Below are positions 40,923 through 53,239 of a stretch of DNA of 64,000 bases, piece by piece. Under the pieces are notes generated by a model. That model searched no databases. It was not told the DNA's origin and saw only the letters and a program-made list of their open reading frames with translations. The stretch is taken from positions 248,001 through 312,000 of the forward strand of contig VZRR01002064.1 in the NCBI GenBank assembly GCA_013398015.1, written 5' to 3'. Source of the DNA: Oreocharis arfaki. Its lineage: Eukaryota; Chordata; Aves; Passeriformes; Paramythiidae. The translations under genes and the position numbers were made by a program. Numbering within the stretch: position 1 is the first letter of the stretch; every line of letters starts with the position of its first letter.

Positions 40923-40968
40923 TTCCTGAGACAATGTGTAGCTGATTCCTGAGACAATGTGTAGCTGA
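40923..40968. repeat. Perfect 23-bp tandem duplication
   Basis: The 23 bases 40923-40945 (beginning ttcctgagac, ending gtagctga) are repeated exactly at 40946-40968. Perfect identity suggests a recent event. The array may be variable between individuals. Confidence 0.95.
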
Positions 40969-43900
40969 TGGACAGTCTCTGAGCATGGCTGAGGAAAGCA
41001 CAAAGGGAAATGAGGGTTTCACTCTGAAATGCTGCTTAGCTTAACACTTTGCCTCCTATCCTGGTTTTGACTCTGCATTTCTCCTTGCTGCTGCCTTTCA
41101 CACTCTGCTTTACACTCTCCCAGCAAACCACCCAGCTGAAAGAATTTGGACAGATGCTTCCCTTCGCACTTTGAACAGGGTTCCTGTGCTCCTTGCTTTG
41201 CTTTCCAGCACCATGTCCCCACATGCTCTGATTTCTCTAGTGACACATCCCATGGGACTTCCATGGAAGCCTTACAGCTCTGAGACTGTTTGTCACCTTT
41301 ATGTAGGACTGCTGGAGTCAACCTCTAATGCATGAGGGGAGCAAACAGCTGTTCCTAATGCATCAGCTAGAGCTCTATGAGGGATAGGAAAGGCATTCCT
41401 GCCCCATGCAGTTGTTAGTATGAGAGAGAGAAATGTGCCTGAGTACACAGAATTTAGTTTGCATTGCTTTCTACTGGTAGATTTCTTAGAAGATAGCATG
41501 GCTACATACAAACTCAAAATCACTGAATGGCTCTGAGCTAAGGGGGATGGGTTTCCCTTTATGTACTCCATGGTCTCATTCACTGTCTAATATATAAGGT
41601 TTATTCAAAGAGTCCTGCAGCACCAAAAGACCTTTCAGCTTAAAGGCTGTAGAGTGCAGAAGTGGCTGAGTATAAACTCAGGTGAGACCTGTCTATACGC
41701 TGTGCAGAACTGAAATTTCTTTACCTGCATAAGGTCTCATCCAGAAACTCTTCAGTATCAGATATTTTTTTCTGAAGGAACCACTCCATCTAAGTGCTCC
41801 TTGAGCAGCAATGTTGCTATAGGCCCCAAACTAGGATTGAGTCTTGCGGAGCATCAGGTCGCCAAGGAAGCCTATTCAGCTGCAATTCCTGGATTGTTGC
41901 CAAAGTTGCAATGAGTAGTATTTTATTTACCATCAGTATATTTTACTGTTACCAAAGTTAATAATGAATTATTTTATTTTTCGATAAGAGGAGAGAAAAG
42001 AGTATCTTGCTAACATCTGGTACAAAGGACAAGATGGTGCTCTTTGTTGTTTTTGTGGAGGATTTTTTGTTTGCTTTTGAGAAAGGGCAACAGAGAGAAT
42101 GAATGGCATTTGATTATGGTTCTCCTACGACTTTAGGTAAGGACCTTTTATTAATGCTTGTGTATTGCCTGTGCAGAGCGGCCAGAGGAAGTAAGCCATG
42201 ATTCCAGAAATTCTGGGCATGATTTTGAGCAGGTTCTTCTCATTTTCTTTTCCTGGGCTTGAAGCAAAATAGCTGGTTCTTCTTGATTCAGAAACTGCTA
42301 GGGTTTTTGCTGTGACAGCATGAAGTATCAAGGGATGCTGTGAAGGGTGCTGAAGCTAGGCTGCCTGTAAGAGATGACTGGGATGCTCTGGGGTGCAGAG
42401 CTCTGGTACCTTCTGGCTTGGGGCAATGTGCACAGAGCCAAGAAACTCGTCAGTGCACTATGTAGCTTACCAAAACCCATTGTGGGACTCCACTGTATTT
42501 ATGAGAGCCAGCTGCATCACCTTCACAGTGTAAAGAAATGAGTCTCTGCTAAAGATAATACACTTCCTCTGGGTAACTCTTTGTTCAGTGTGTGCAGAAA
42601 GTGCTCTCAGCAGCGGTTCTCCTCCCACTGACACCAGTGACAGCCAGGCTGAACGCTGCATCAGCTCCTCAACCTGGCCCCCTGCAGTCCCTTTTCAAAG
42701 TACATTAACTGGCTACTTTTAAAATTCTAATTATTTCTGCCGTTATTTGCAAGACTGCTTGAATCCTTCCAACCTGTACAAGGCCCTTTAGGTGGGAAGT
42801 TTCCAGGCCACAGCCTTCATTCCTCAGAAGCACTGCTTTTTTTTGAGAAAATGGTGTTGAGACCTAGCTGGTAAACCTTGTCAGGAGCATTGAAGTATGG
42901 TCCCATTGAGAAAATACACAACGATTTGTAATTCCTTTCCTCACTGCTGCATCAACCCCCTGGCTAACCTGCAGCTTTGCATATCCAGTGTGCTAATCTC
43001 ACCTGGTTGCTGTGACACAGAATGGGAGATGGCTCAGCTCCACTTACCCTTCTTGGGATGTCACTGGCCACATTAATTCATGTCTGTCTTCTTCCAGCCT
43101 GCTCATTTTTCCATTAAACTTGTAGGAACTCAATTATATTGGAGGCTTATGTCCTTGTCTTTTAAATTTGGATGAAATTAGACATTGAGCTCTGAAGATG
43201 AGGGAGGACCTGCTAATTTGCACGTTTGCTGGGCAGACAGCATCAGTGCATAAGCATCCTATTATTAGAGTGTTATGATAAAAACACATGCTAAACTGCC
43301 TGGAAATTTTACAGGATGACTCTTCTTATCTCAAACATTGTCATACAAAATTAGACTTGTCTATAATAATAATTATAAAAACATTCTAGTGAGGAAAAAT
43401 AAGGAAAGCCCCCCCCCCCAAATAATCATGGTAAATGTCATTTTTCATCTCTCATTGGACCATAAGCAAAGAAGCAGAGACTAAACACTAAAAGGTAAAT
43501 TGATTAACATGTTACTTATTTATCTTACTGAGAGACTGAGAAAAATGTGAAAAAGGGTGTGCTAAGAGTGAAAGTATAAGAGATGTGTTGAAAATACTTT
43601 GATAGCAGTTTGCATTTATTTCCTTTCAAAAATTAAGGCAGTCAATTTTTTTTCTTCAAAATGTGCATTCAAATGCCTCCAGCACACTTACAAGTATGCT
43701 GAAGGACTTTATTAATTTTTAGAATTCTTTAACTTTGCTTTACATCATCTGAGAGATGTAGGTTTACTCAGGAGTGTGAAATCACTGAACAGGAGCTGCA
43801 TCACAGGGCAAGATGAATAAAATTAAGGTTGCCATGGGTACTTCGCTTTTGAATTTTTTCACTTTAGGGTTTAAAGCCTAAACATCAAAATCCCAGTAAT

Positions 43901-45189
43901 TTTTGGCTTTTGCAGTTTAGCACTGAATACACACATAAATTAACAATTTACTCATGGCTGCAAGTGTAGCTATTACTGTCTAATGTATAATTCCCTGTAC
44001 ACAGACAAGCTTTGTTTTTACCCTGGTTCTGTAAGTTTTTAATTGCCTAGTGTTTTGCAGTACAACATAAAGAGCAGGTGTTCAGAAATCATGTAGAAAT
44101 TAAAAAAAAAAGAAGAAGAAACAGGTTATTTTTTGACTGAGAAATTTCCTCTGGCATTTGGAAGAATGGAAGAAAGACAAACGAAAGCCAGAGGTTTTAT
44201 TGATACTAATGTAGGCCATAAAAAAATAAAACCAGGAGAAGAAGTAGACTGTGAATAAAGACATATAAATGACATGGATTTAGGGAATACCAAATTGCAG
44301 AGCATTTCCTCCACTTTATGCAAACTCATGAATACAATCTGTTGCTATGAGATTAAGCGATTCTAGACGGAAGTTTTCATAAAAAGTTGTTTGCTGTTCA
44401 CACAGCACCTGTAGAGGTGTGCAGATGATGTGGTAGTTGCTGCACTGAAATACAGAAAGCTGAAACCATCCCAGGATGCCTGAACTTGTCTCCTGTATTT
44501 CTTGCTGCAGGGATCACAGTCTCGAAGGCTGGGGCTTTGAAGTCTGCTTTTTGTACCCCTTCAATACGAAAATATTGGGGTGGTGATCTTATCTCCTGTT
44601 GGATAGGCACAACGGGAGTGAGACCCAGCACATGCTGACCCTCTGGCTGCCAAACTCTTTACCGAATAGTTCCTTTACAGACTCTCCAGACAGAGCCAGG
44701 CAATTACTGAAGCAGCTGCTTTGGTCCTTAGGAACAGCAGAGCTGATGGATGAGCCTTTCCCAGTTTTGGGGAGAGTTTTGCAGCCTGGTTTGGGTTATG
44801 CCTTGCAAGACTTTGTTAGCCAGACCCAAGCAAGCAAGGTGGTTCAGAAGTACCCTGGACATCTGCAGGAGCCCCAGTTTCTGCCTCACAGACACAGTCC
44901 TGGTCCTGCTCAAGATTTCTCTTCAGGCTAATGGGAGTTCTGGAAGGCAGGGTATGCCTGTTGGCATCTCTGCTCCCCATGGCAGTGCTGCTTTGTTCCC
45001 CAGAGTTTGGAGATGTAAAGAAGCTAAAAAATCATCTTGTCCATCTGCTTGGCTGGCAGGGGATTGTTCCCCACAGTGTATTTCCAAGTTCTTTGTCTCA
45101 CTTAACTGATCCAAGTGGTGGGGCTTTTGTTATTTGTCTTGGGAGACATGTTTCAAAATATGATAGACTTGCTTGTTGAAAAATATTTC
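40969..45189. other. Unique non-coding sequence
   Basis: No exon, RNA gene or transposon recognised. It includes a run of about 11 C at 43409-43419, an A-run at 44102, an RFX-like word at 43828-43841, and short chance ORFs on both strands at 44398-45179. Confidence 0.55.
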
Positions 45190-45420
45190 CTGATATGAAG
45201 CCTACACTTTTGCTGGTTTAATTACTACTGCCATTTTGCAATTACCAGTGCTAATTGCCATTGCCATGTTAATTTTTAAAACAATGCAGTGAGTTCTGAG
45301 GTAAGCTGGCATTTTAGGATTCTGACATATTTAACTGGATGAATACTCATTCAGTGGGAAATTCTCCAGTAAAATGTAACATTCCATTATAAATCAAAGT
45401 AAACCATTATGACGTAAAAA
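45190..45420. promoter_or_regulatory. Candidate enhancer with clustered homeodomain motifs
   Basis: Four homeodomain-type words lie within about 60 bp: TTTAATTAC (45217), GCAATTACC (45238), GCTAATTGCC (45250) and TTAATT (45269). They are separated by repeated 'tgccatt' words and followed by AT-rich unique sequence. This resembles ultraconserved-type vertebrate non-coding elements, but conservation is untested. Confidence 0.35.
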
Positions 45421-47049
45421 TTTCTTCCGAAGTGAGAGGTTCTGGGGAAAAAACAAACCCAAACACTTCAAAATGAAATGTTTAAAATTTGATATTATTT
45501 TAAAGAATTGAATCTAACTTTAAAAAATACTTTGAATCTTAATTATCTGTCTTTCCATGTTAGCATTTTTCTTTTTCCCAATGACTGATATTTTTGAGTA
45601 ACAGAAAAATCTTTCCTGGCTGACATGTCCCTTGATTCAGATGTGTGATGATGTTTTATCCTTTGGAATACCGAGCTGTTTTCTCACTATACCTGGGGAA
45701 CTGGGATCCCTGCCTCTGAGACAGTCCTCTGGCAGAATCTGTTTTCATACAAGCTGACTCTGACTTCAGAGCAGACCCTGTGCTGTTCAGCCAAAAATCC
45801 AGGCAACCTAAGTAACCCTCACTGCTGTTGTGCTGGAGGTCAGGAAGAAGTTTGGCTGGAATTATCTGCAGTTACCACAGTGCCACGAACAGCTCATTTT
45901 TTAGCCAGTAACTTCCCATGGAAAACTGTTTTGTTGAGAAAAAATTCTGAGCAGATGTTGTGAGAGTTTCTGTGCAAGTTAACAGAGAAATGATGGTTAT
46001 GTTGGAGCACTGCTGGCAGGACTAAATACCTTCTGGTTACTGGAGATACATTGATATGCTATTCTGCCTCTTCTCATCTTGCAAGATGTTCTGGGGGATA
46101 TCTTTTTAATGGTAATGGCCACACGTTATAAGATGTGCCTTGAAATGAAATGGATTTTATATACTCTTTACCGGCATTATAAATGCAGCAGTTGTGATAC
46201 TAGTTGATGAGAGTTATTCTTGATAGAGTTTAGCTGTTATTTCAGCTTCAGTGCATTTTAATCATGCTTCCTCTATCAAACACAGCAAATATTTCTATTC
46301 TTCACTTAGGTAGCTTTTTCTTTTTCTCAGTGGCTCTGGAAAACAAAGGAGAGCAATAGAATTATTTCCATTTGTCTGTATGTTTGTGTGTTTCTGCTCT
46401 TCACCAAAAGCACAGCATTTAGAAATCCATGTTGTTTTGGGGAAATATTACTATTACCCCAGCTAGCTGATATCCTGCAATGCCTGTAAAATTGAAGTCC
46501 ACAGGATTGTTTAAGGCTGGAAGAACATTTATTATTGGGAAGAGAATCTGATGTATAGGATTGTAGATTTTATGTCCAATTGCTGAAAGGGTTTGCAGTT
46601 TATAGCCGAATCAAAACAATAGTGGGTAATTTTAAGCAGAGTAGCCAGAAATCTCAGTAGGATCAGCAATGCTCAGGTTGGGGTCTGCAGGCAGTAACTC
46701 TGCATTTCTCCTCCTGGTTATCTCCCTGATGTATGTTTTAGTCTGGGGCAAGTTTTCACTCTCTCCAGCTTTTTTCTGTCTTCTTTCTCTCTCTTTTTTC
46801 TACTATAAACTGTTACATAATTCAGTTTTCAGAAAACATGCAATGAGATAAACCTGCTTTATATTCATTCTAAATCTTGTAGAAACAAAAAACCAAACCT
46901 ATCTCCCCCACAAAACCAACCAAAAAAAACCAACCCACCAAAAACTCCCTGTGAACAACTCCCCACCAATTTGCATTATCATAATCATTCTTTTATTAGT
47001 CTTTGCAAAAATTCTCACTTTCAGGAAAAGAAAAGAGAAAAAAGAGAGT
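45421..47049. other. Unique non-coding sequence with an A/C-rich tract
   Basis: No gene seen. At 46885-46950 the plus strand is almost free of G and T (runs of A and C such as ccaaccaaaaaaaaccaacc), a marked strand asymmetry just before the CR1 copy. Confidence 0.55.
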
Positions 47050-49360
47050 TGAGTTGAGTAGGTTGAGTGTTCATGGGGAAGAATCAGGGGCCGCAGGGCA
47101 GATATCCTGGTGAGATACAGGCAGCTGTTACAGACAGCCCGCCCAGGATGAAGAGGCAGAGGAAATATTCTATAAGCAGCTGGGGGAAATCACACAGTCA
47201 CTGGTCCTTGTTCTTATGGAGTACTTCACCTTACCAAATGTCTGCTGGAAATACAACACAGCAGAGAGGACACAGCCCAGGAGGTTCCTGGCACAGCTTT
47301 TGGGGGAGCCAGCTAGGGAAGGTGCCCTGCTTGATCTGTGTGTGAACAGAGGAGCTGCAGGTGATGTGATGGTAGTAGTAGGCCATATTGGGCACAGTGA
47401 TCATGAAATGGCAGAATTTTTGATTCTTGGAGAAGTAGGAAGAGGGATAAGTAGAACTGCAGCCTAGGACTTCCACAGGGCAGACTTTGGCCTCCTTAGA
47501 AAACTGGTTGACAGAGTGCCTTGAGAGGTAGTGCGGAAGGGCAAAGGAGCCCAGGGGGCAAATTTTAAAGGGGCAGGAACAGGGAGTCTCTATGTGCCAA
47601 AGGATGAGGCCAGTGGGGAACAAGACCATCATAGTTGAACAGAGAGCTTTGTCTGGAACTCAGGAAAAAAAAATAAAGACAGTTTTTGACCTCTGGAAGA
47701 AATGGCAGGCCACTCAGGAGAACTACAAGGCTATTGTGAGGTTATACAGAGAGAAAATTAGACGGATCAAGTCCAAACTAGAACTTAATCTGGCTACTGA
47801 CGTAGAAGACAATAAGAAATGTTTCTATAATTAGATTAGCAACAAAAGAAGGGCAGGGGAGAATCTTCATCCTTTATTGGATGTAAGGGACACATAGTGA
47901 CAAAGGCTTAGGAAAAGGCTGAGGTACTTAATGCCTTCTTTGCAGCAGCCTTTAATATCCAGACCAATTGTTTTCTGGACATCCAGTCCCTGGAGCTAGC
48001 AGACAGGGAACAGAATGAAGTTCCCATAATCCCGAGGGAAATGGTCAGAGACCTGCTACACGCCCTAGGCACACACGACTCTGCGGGGCAGGATGGGATC
48101 CAATGACAGGTGCTGAGGGAGTTGTCAGAAGCGCTCACTGAGACACTTCTCTTTATTTATCAACAGTCCTGGCTAACCGGGGAGGTCACAGTTGAGTGGA
48201 AGTTAGCAAATGTCATGCCCACCTACAAGAAGGGCTGGAGAAAGAACCCAGGGAACTACAGGTCAGCCCAATCTCAGTTCTGGGGAAGGTCATGGAGCAG
48301 ATCATCTTGAGTGGCATCACAAGGCAAGAGCTGGACTACCAGGGGCTCAGGGTCAGATAGCAAATGGGCTTATGAAAGCTAAGTCCTTGACTAAAAAATC
48401 CAGCTGACAGTCTGTCACAAGTGATGTTTCCTAGTGCTCAGTTTTGGGGCCCATTCTATTTAATATCCTTATCCATGATCCGGACAAAAGGATCATCTCT
48501 ACTCTCAGCAAGTTCACAGGCAAGACTAAGTTGGGCAGGAGTGTTGATCTGCTGGAGGGCAGGAAGACTGTGGAGGAATCTGGACAGGCTGGATCAGTGG
48601 GACAAGGCCCTTCGTATGAGGATCAACATGGGAAAGTGCCAGGTTCTGTGCAGAGGTCACAACAATCCAATGCAGCGCTGCAGACTGGGAGAAGAGTGGC
48701 TGGACAGCTGCCCCGCGGAAAAGGACCGGGGGTGCTGGTTGACAGCAGCTGAACATGAGCCAGTGTATGCCCAGGTAGCCAATAAGGCCAAAGGCATCCT
48801 GGCCTGGATCAGCAATTGTGTGACCAGCAGGACCAGGGCGGTGATTGTCCCCCTGTACTTGTCGCACCTCAAATCCTGCATTCATTTTGTCTCTCCACAA
48901 CAGAGACATTGAGGTGCTGGAGCGTGTCCAGAGAAGGGCAAAGGAGCTGGTGAGGGGCCTGGAGCACGAGGCTGATTAGGAGCGGCTGAGGGAGCTGGGG
49001 AGAAAAGGAGACTCAGGGGAGATCTCATTGCTCTCTACAAGTCTCTGAAAGGAGGCTGTAGCCAGGTGGGGGTCAGTCTCCTCTCTCAAGGAACAAGAAA
49101 TAGGACAAGAGGAAATGGCTTCATGTCATACCAGGGGAAGTTTAGATTGCATATGAGGAAAAATATCTTCATGGAAAGGGTTCCCAAGAACTGGAACAGG
49201 CTGCCCAGGGAAGTGGTTGAGTCATGACCCCTGGAGGTATTTAAAAAGTATGTGGATGTGGCACTGAGGGATGTGGTTTAGGGGCAGCCTTGTCAATGTA
49301 TGATTATTGTTTTGACATGATCTTAAATGTCTTCTCCAACCTAAATGACTCCATGATCTT
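47050..49360 (+). mobile_element. CR1 LINE, about 2.3 kb, internally deleted and inactive
   Basis: This is the longest transposon copy in the window. Reading frames follow the CR1 ORF2 order. A post-endonuclease block lies at 47216-47467 (DLCVNRGAAGDVMVVVG, then SDHEMAEF). An ELNLATDV.DNKK block follows at 47784-47832, and a LRELSEALTETL...GEVTVEWKLANVMPTYKKG block at 48110-48260. The RT GP.LFNILI region is at 48444-48470 and the C-terminal region at 48510-49240. Near 48390-48398 the sequence jumps from the 'tccttgacta' region to 'aatccagctgac...ctgtcacaagtgatgt', losing the segment with RT motif A. The YADD-type site reads FTGK. A smaller loss lies near 48870-48900. The 3' end (ctccaacctaaatgactccatgatctt) at about 49335-49360 is typical of CR1. 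It is a retrotransposon remnant, not a gene. Confidence 0.92.
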
Positions 49361-49859
49361 AATGTAATTACACTATTTCCTTTAGGTGTCTCTTGTCTTC
49401 TATGAATACTATAACTATGGACTATCTTGAACTCTTCTGAATTTTAGGCAAAATTATATTATTTTTGATATCAAATGGAGATTGTTTCCATTGAAGAGGC
49501 TTTGCTGGCACAGGTACACTAAATAAAACAAAATAGGTATTTTTATGTAAAAATTCTCTGGAAGATTATTCCATACAGTTGAAATTTACAAATCCCTAAT
49601 AATGATAGGCTTTAAACATCAATTTAAAGAAATTTCTTCATGCAGTTTTACTATTAGTCTGCAAGATACTTTATGTATATATTCTTTGGTGCATGGGCTC
49701 CCTCTGGAGCTTTATCTTATTAAAAAACCCCCAAACCTTAAAGCACTCTTAAAGGTTTTAATCGAAACCATCAAGCAAACAAAAGACATAAAGGCATTTT
49801 TCCTGTTGCTGCAGCATTCAGTATGAGTCTTTTCTTCATGTATGTTTGATACGACTGGA
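49361..49859. other. Unique non-coding sequence
   Basis: AT-rich sequence right after the CR1 3' end. No gene or repeat recognised. Confidence 0.55.
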
Positions 49860-50250
49860 GTTTCACCATATTATGCCAGCTTGGGAAAGCAGCCATTAGA
49901 ATTAATGTCTAGCTGGACATTAAAAGGACCTTGCATGAAAACTATGCCACGCAGAACACAAATAATTAATTACAGTGTTCTGAAGATGCCAAGTGCCATG
50001 TAAATCCCAGGCATTCATCGCACCATTGAGAGTCTGATGGCTAATAAGAGATTTGATTTTGCTAGCAATGATTCATCAACAAAGGAAATTTTGTTACTCT
50101 GAATGTTTTCACTGTCTTCCATATGTGTTTTAATAAAACGTGAGCACACACAGAGGAGGAACACTTAATTTATCAAAATCTGACACTGCCAGTGTTGGTG
50201 CAGATACTTTCCATGCTTTTCTCTGAGAAATTTTAGGTAACTTGGACAGA
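49860..50250. promoter_or_regulatory. Candidate conserved regulatory block
   Basis: An AT-rich block of unique sequence with the ten-base word TAATTAATTA at 49963-49972, enclosed by perfect 8-bp inverted arms CAGAACAC (49952-49959) and GTGTTCTG (49975-49982). Further TAAT words occur around 50040 and 50130. The arms contain AGAACA/TGTTCT, steroid-receptor half-sites, but the 17-bp gap between them is far from the usual 3 bp. Function is inference only. Confidence 0.3.
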
Positions 50251-51289
50251 ATTGCATGTCTCAAATCTATTTAATGATTCTGATATGTTTACCAGCTTTT
50301 CTTTATTAAGAACAAAGTAAGCAATAAGATCCGTATTGGTTTTATGAGAGGGGAAGGCAGTAAAAGTCATATTTCCTTGAAATATGTTATTACTATTTGA
50401 AGAGCTTTCAAATAATGCTATCCGATAGCGTTACAGGAATAGTTTTTCTTCTCTTTATTTTCGTAAAATGGGAAGTTACTGTGCTTTAACCAAGTGCATT
50501 TCCTTTTTGGGGTTCTGATTGATACCAGTAGACAAATATAGATCATGTACTTGAATTTTTATCTCTGATCTGTATACTCTGCTGTCTTGACATGAACCAC
50601 ACTGTAGTTTTGTCCATCTCTCAATGCACTCCATGGGCAAGGCAATTCAGAGATTTTGTCACACCTCTGACCAGTACTGCTCTTTTATAAGAGATTTTTT
50701 AATGTCTTATCAGACCTGGAGGGATTTCTGTTGCATGGAGGCCTGACTGGATGTCTGGGAGGGTTTTTTTGAACATACTTCAGTGTTTTCTGTGACTTTT
50801 TTTTTTTTTTCTTCTCACAACATAAGTAGCACCTTGTACCATCAGTTTACAGATAGCAATGTGATGGGTATTGCTTCCTGTGACGAGTTTGTGACTCTCC
50901 CTGTACAGACATTCTGTAATAAGTGATTCTTTTCCTGTGGAGCTCAGGGAAGTCAAGATATTTGGCTCTGAAAACAAAGACTACCCAGTCATTTTTCCTG
51001 AAAAAGACCCAAGAAAACCCTAAACCAAACAAAATTATTTTTCAGAAGCAGAAGATCTTTTGTCCCCCATGAGTGACCCACAGAGTCACCTCTGTTCTGT
51101 CCATGAGGTTCTCTCATCCCGGCCTACTGCTCAGGTCCCCTTCACATCTTATTATATGGTCTGTTTTCCTCCTGAAGCCTGGCTGACTTTTTTTGAGGCT
51201 GGAATGTCATGGATGCTCATACAGGTCCGTTTCTTTGTAGCAGTGGCTGTCTGCTGCAAATGTGTACTCCGTTAAACTAACGTTCATCT
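50251..51289. other. Unique non-coding sequence
   Basis: No gene recognised. A run of about 14 T lies at 50798-50811. Confidence 0.55.
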
Positions 51290-51680
51290 TCCTTGTTTGT
51301 GCATTTTATTTTTGGAGATATTCCTCCCGTGTTAGGAAAGGCTAATAATGGTTACGATGATCTTGCTGTTTATTTTAATTTATTAGTTGATGCAAGGCTA
51401 ACAACATATGGATTTAAAAAAATAATAGAGCCATTATCCTTGAGACTATTATAAGATGCATGACTTCTTCAGTTAATAACTCACAGTTTTAAAATTCAAT
51501 TTGCCAGTTAAATGTCTCATTTTAATTTTTAACATTTAGTGCTTTTTGGAAAACTTTAGTTTCTTGTCACTGTCTCGTAATTAAGCTCACTGTGCACACT
51601 GTGTTACTTAAAGAGCACTAATAATCAGGACATCACACAAGTTGTTTCAAATCACTGCCCTTTAAATGAGACATACTGAA
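51290..51680. promoter_or_regulatory. AT-rich block with many TAAT words
   Basis: TAATAATGG near 51342, TTTTAATTTATTAG near 51375, TTAATAAC near 51473, GTAATTAAG near 51578 and CTAATAATC near 51618 give a high density of homeodomain-core words with no simple repeat. An enhancer-like conserved element is possible, but base composition alone could also explain it. Confidence 0.25.
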
Positions 51681-53218
51681 CTTACTGTGGTTAAAAAATA
51701 CCAAACCAAAACAACAAGCAAGAGAAGCAGCTAGGCCCACTGAGGAAAATTGCCATACTGAGTGTTGTGCCTACAGTCCTACCTCATGAACAAAGTTTGT
51801 TGAGACTCATGAAAAGTGAATTTCCTGTCAGGCTGCAACTCAGTTATAGTCACATCTGGGGCATGGTGCACGCAGATATTTCTGCATCAGGTTTCCTTTC
51901 CTGGGTGCTGTCACTTTTCACATTTTTGGTGGTAAATGGTGAAAGGGGCTTCAGCCTGGCAGCTACTCTGTGGCTGAGATCCCACAAGGCTGAGGCTTTG
52001 GATGTAAGTACAAAGCGTCTTCCCCAGGCGAGTGCAGAGGTGCAGCACAAGTTGGATTGGAGTAGAGGTGCAAGGGTAAAAGGGGCAGGCACAAGATCAG
52101 CAATACTGGCAAATGAAACTTGTGGGCATCTAGCCGGTTTCCTTAAATTGGAAAAGGTCTCATTTTACCTCGATGACAGACCCAATATTTTGTTGCTGTA
52201 CATCCTGAGATTTTCCTGTGTTTGCTTTGCAGAGTGGATCTTGGGTATTTCATGAACAGGTTCATAAGGTTCACCATGATCCTGCTCTGCTAATGGGGAC
52301 TCTTTTCCTTTGTCTGCTGGATCTGCAACTGATGCTGCACAAAGCTGGCGGGAGAGCTCAGCCGGTTGTGCGGGAATGGGAAATAATATTCCCTGATTGA
52401 TCTGAAAGGCAAGAGAGGAGTGAATGTGATTGTGTGTGCTCAGCTGTTTACTATTTGCAGTGTGAGACTGCAATCAGTAGACTTTTTTGAAACACAAACT
52501 TCTTAAGTAAACCTGGTGAATTGAGCATACGACGTCAGCTCAGGCTGTAATCCCTCTTTTTTTTTGTGTTTTGGTTAAATAAAGTCAGTGCTTTCATTTG
52601 GTTCCCTAAACCCTCACTGAAAAGTAACTGAAAGTTGTTCAATCATGCTGTAGCTGCTACTATGCCTTTTTCTCTCTCTCACAATTAACTTGTGACTTGA
52701 TTGGTTTTAAGATTATTTGATGAAGAGATCAAAGTTTCAAAAATAATGAATTCCCATTAGTTTCATAAGAGCGGGTGGCTGGTCAGAGTAGATGAGGGCT
52801 CCTTGCATGCCCCATGATGGGAAAAGTTTTGTAAAATCTATAGAAAGCACAGAAATGTGGAAAATATTGGGTCAAAATTTTCATGGAACAAGGCTGCCTA
52901 GATTTGCCTGCCAATGGCAATGTTTACTTCTCATTTTAAATGCACCAAGTTTGTGATGGCATAATGGGGGTTATTCTGATCACTTGTTTTATGTGAGGAA
53001 ATTTTCCATACATATGATGCATGAATGGATTTATAGTCCCATTTGAGGTAAGTCTGAGTCTCTTGAAAGCTCTTTTCAGCCAGGAAGCTTGGTGATTCAT
53101 AGTAGTTTGACAGCACCACCAAACTTTCTGATTTATGAGAACATAAAATGTTAAAACATTCCAGTTCTTGTTATAATTGGCCAGCCTGGGTCTCCTGTGA
53201 GGAAGGTCTACTTCACAT

Positions 53219-53239
53219 TAAAATAAAATAAAATAAAAT
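53219..53239. repeat. (TAAAA)n microsatellite
   Basis: Four uninterrupted TAAAA units plus one extra base, in unique sequence. Confidence 0.9.

Noticed and set aside
47231..47632. 133-codon minus-strand open frame
   Set aside because: Antisense shadow of the CR1 copy.
48421..48912. 163-codon plus-strand open frame and overlapping frames
   Set aside because: These are out-of-frame or partial remnants of the CR1 reverse transcriptase, not a host gene.
50455..50500. Possible MIR core (ttttcgtaaaatgggaagttac)
   Set aside because: Single short word, flanks do not follow the consensus.
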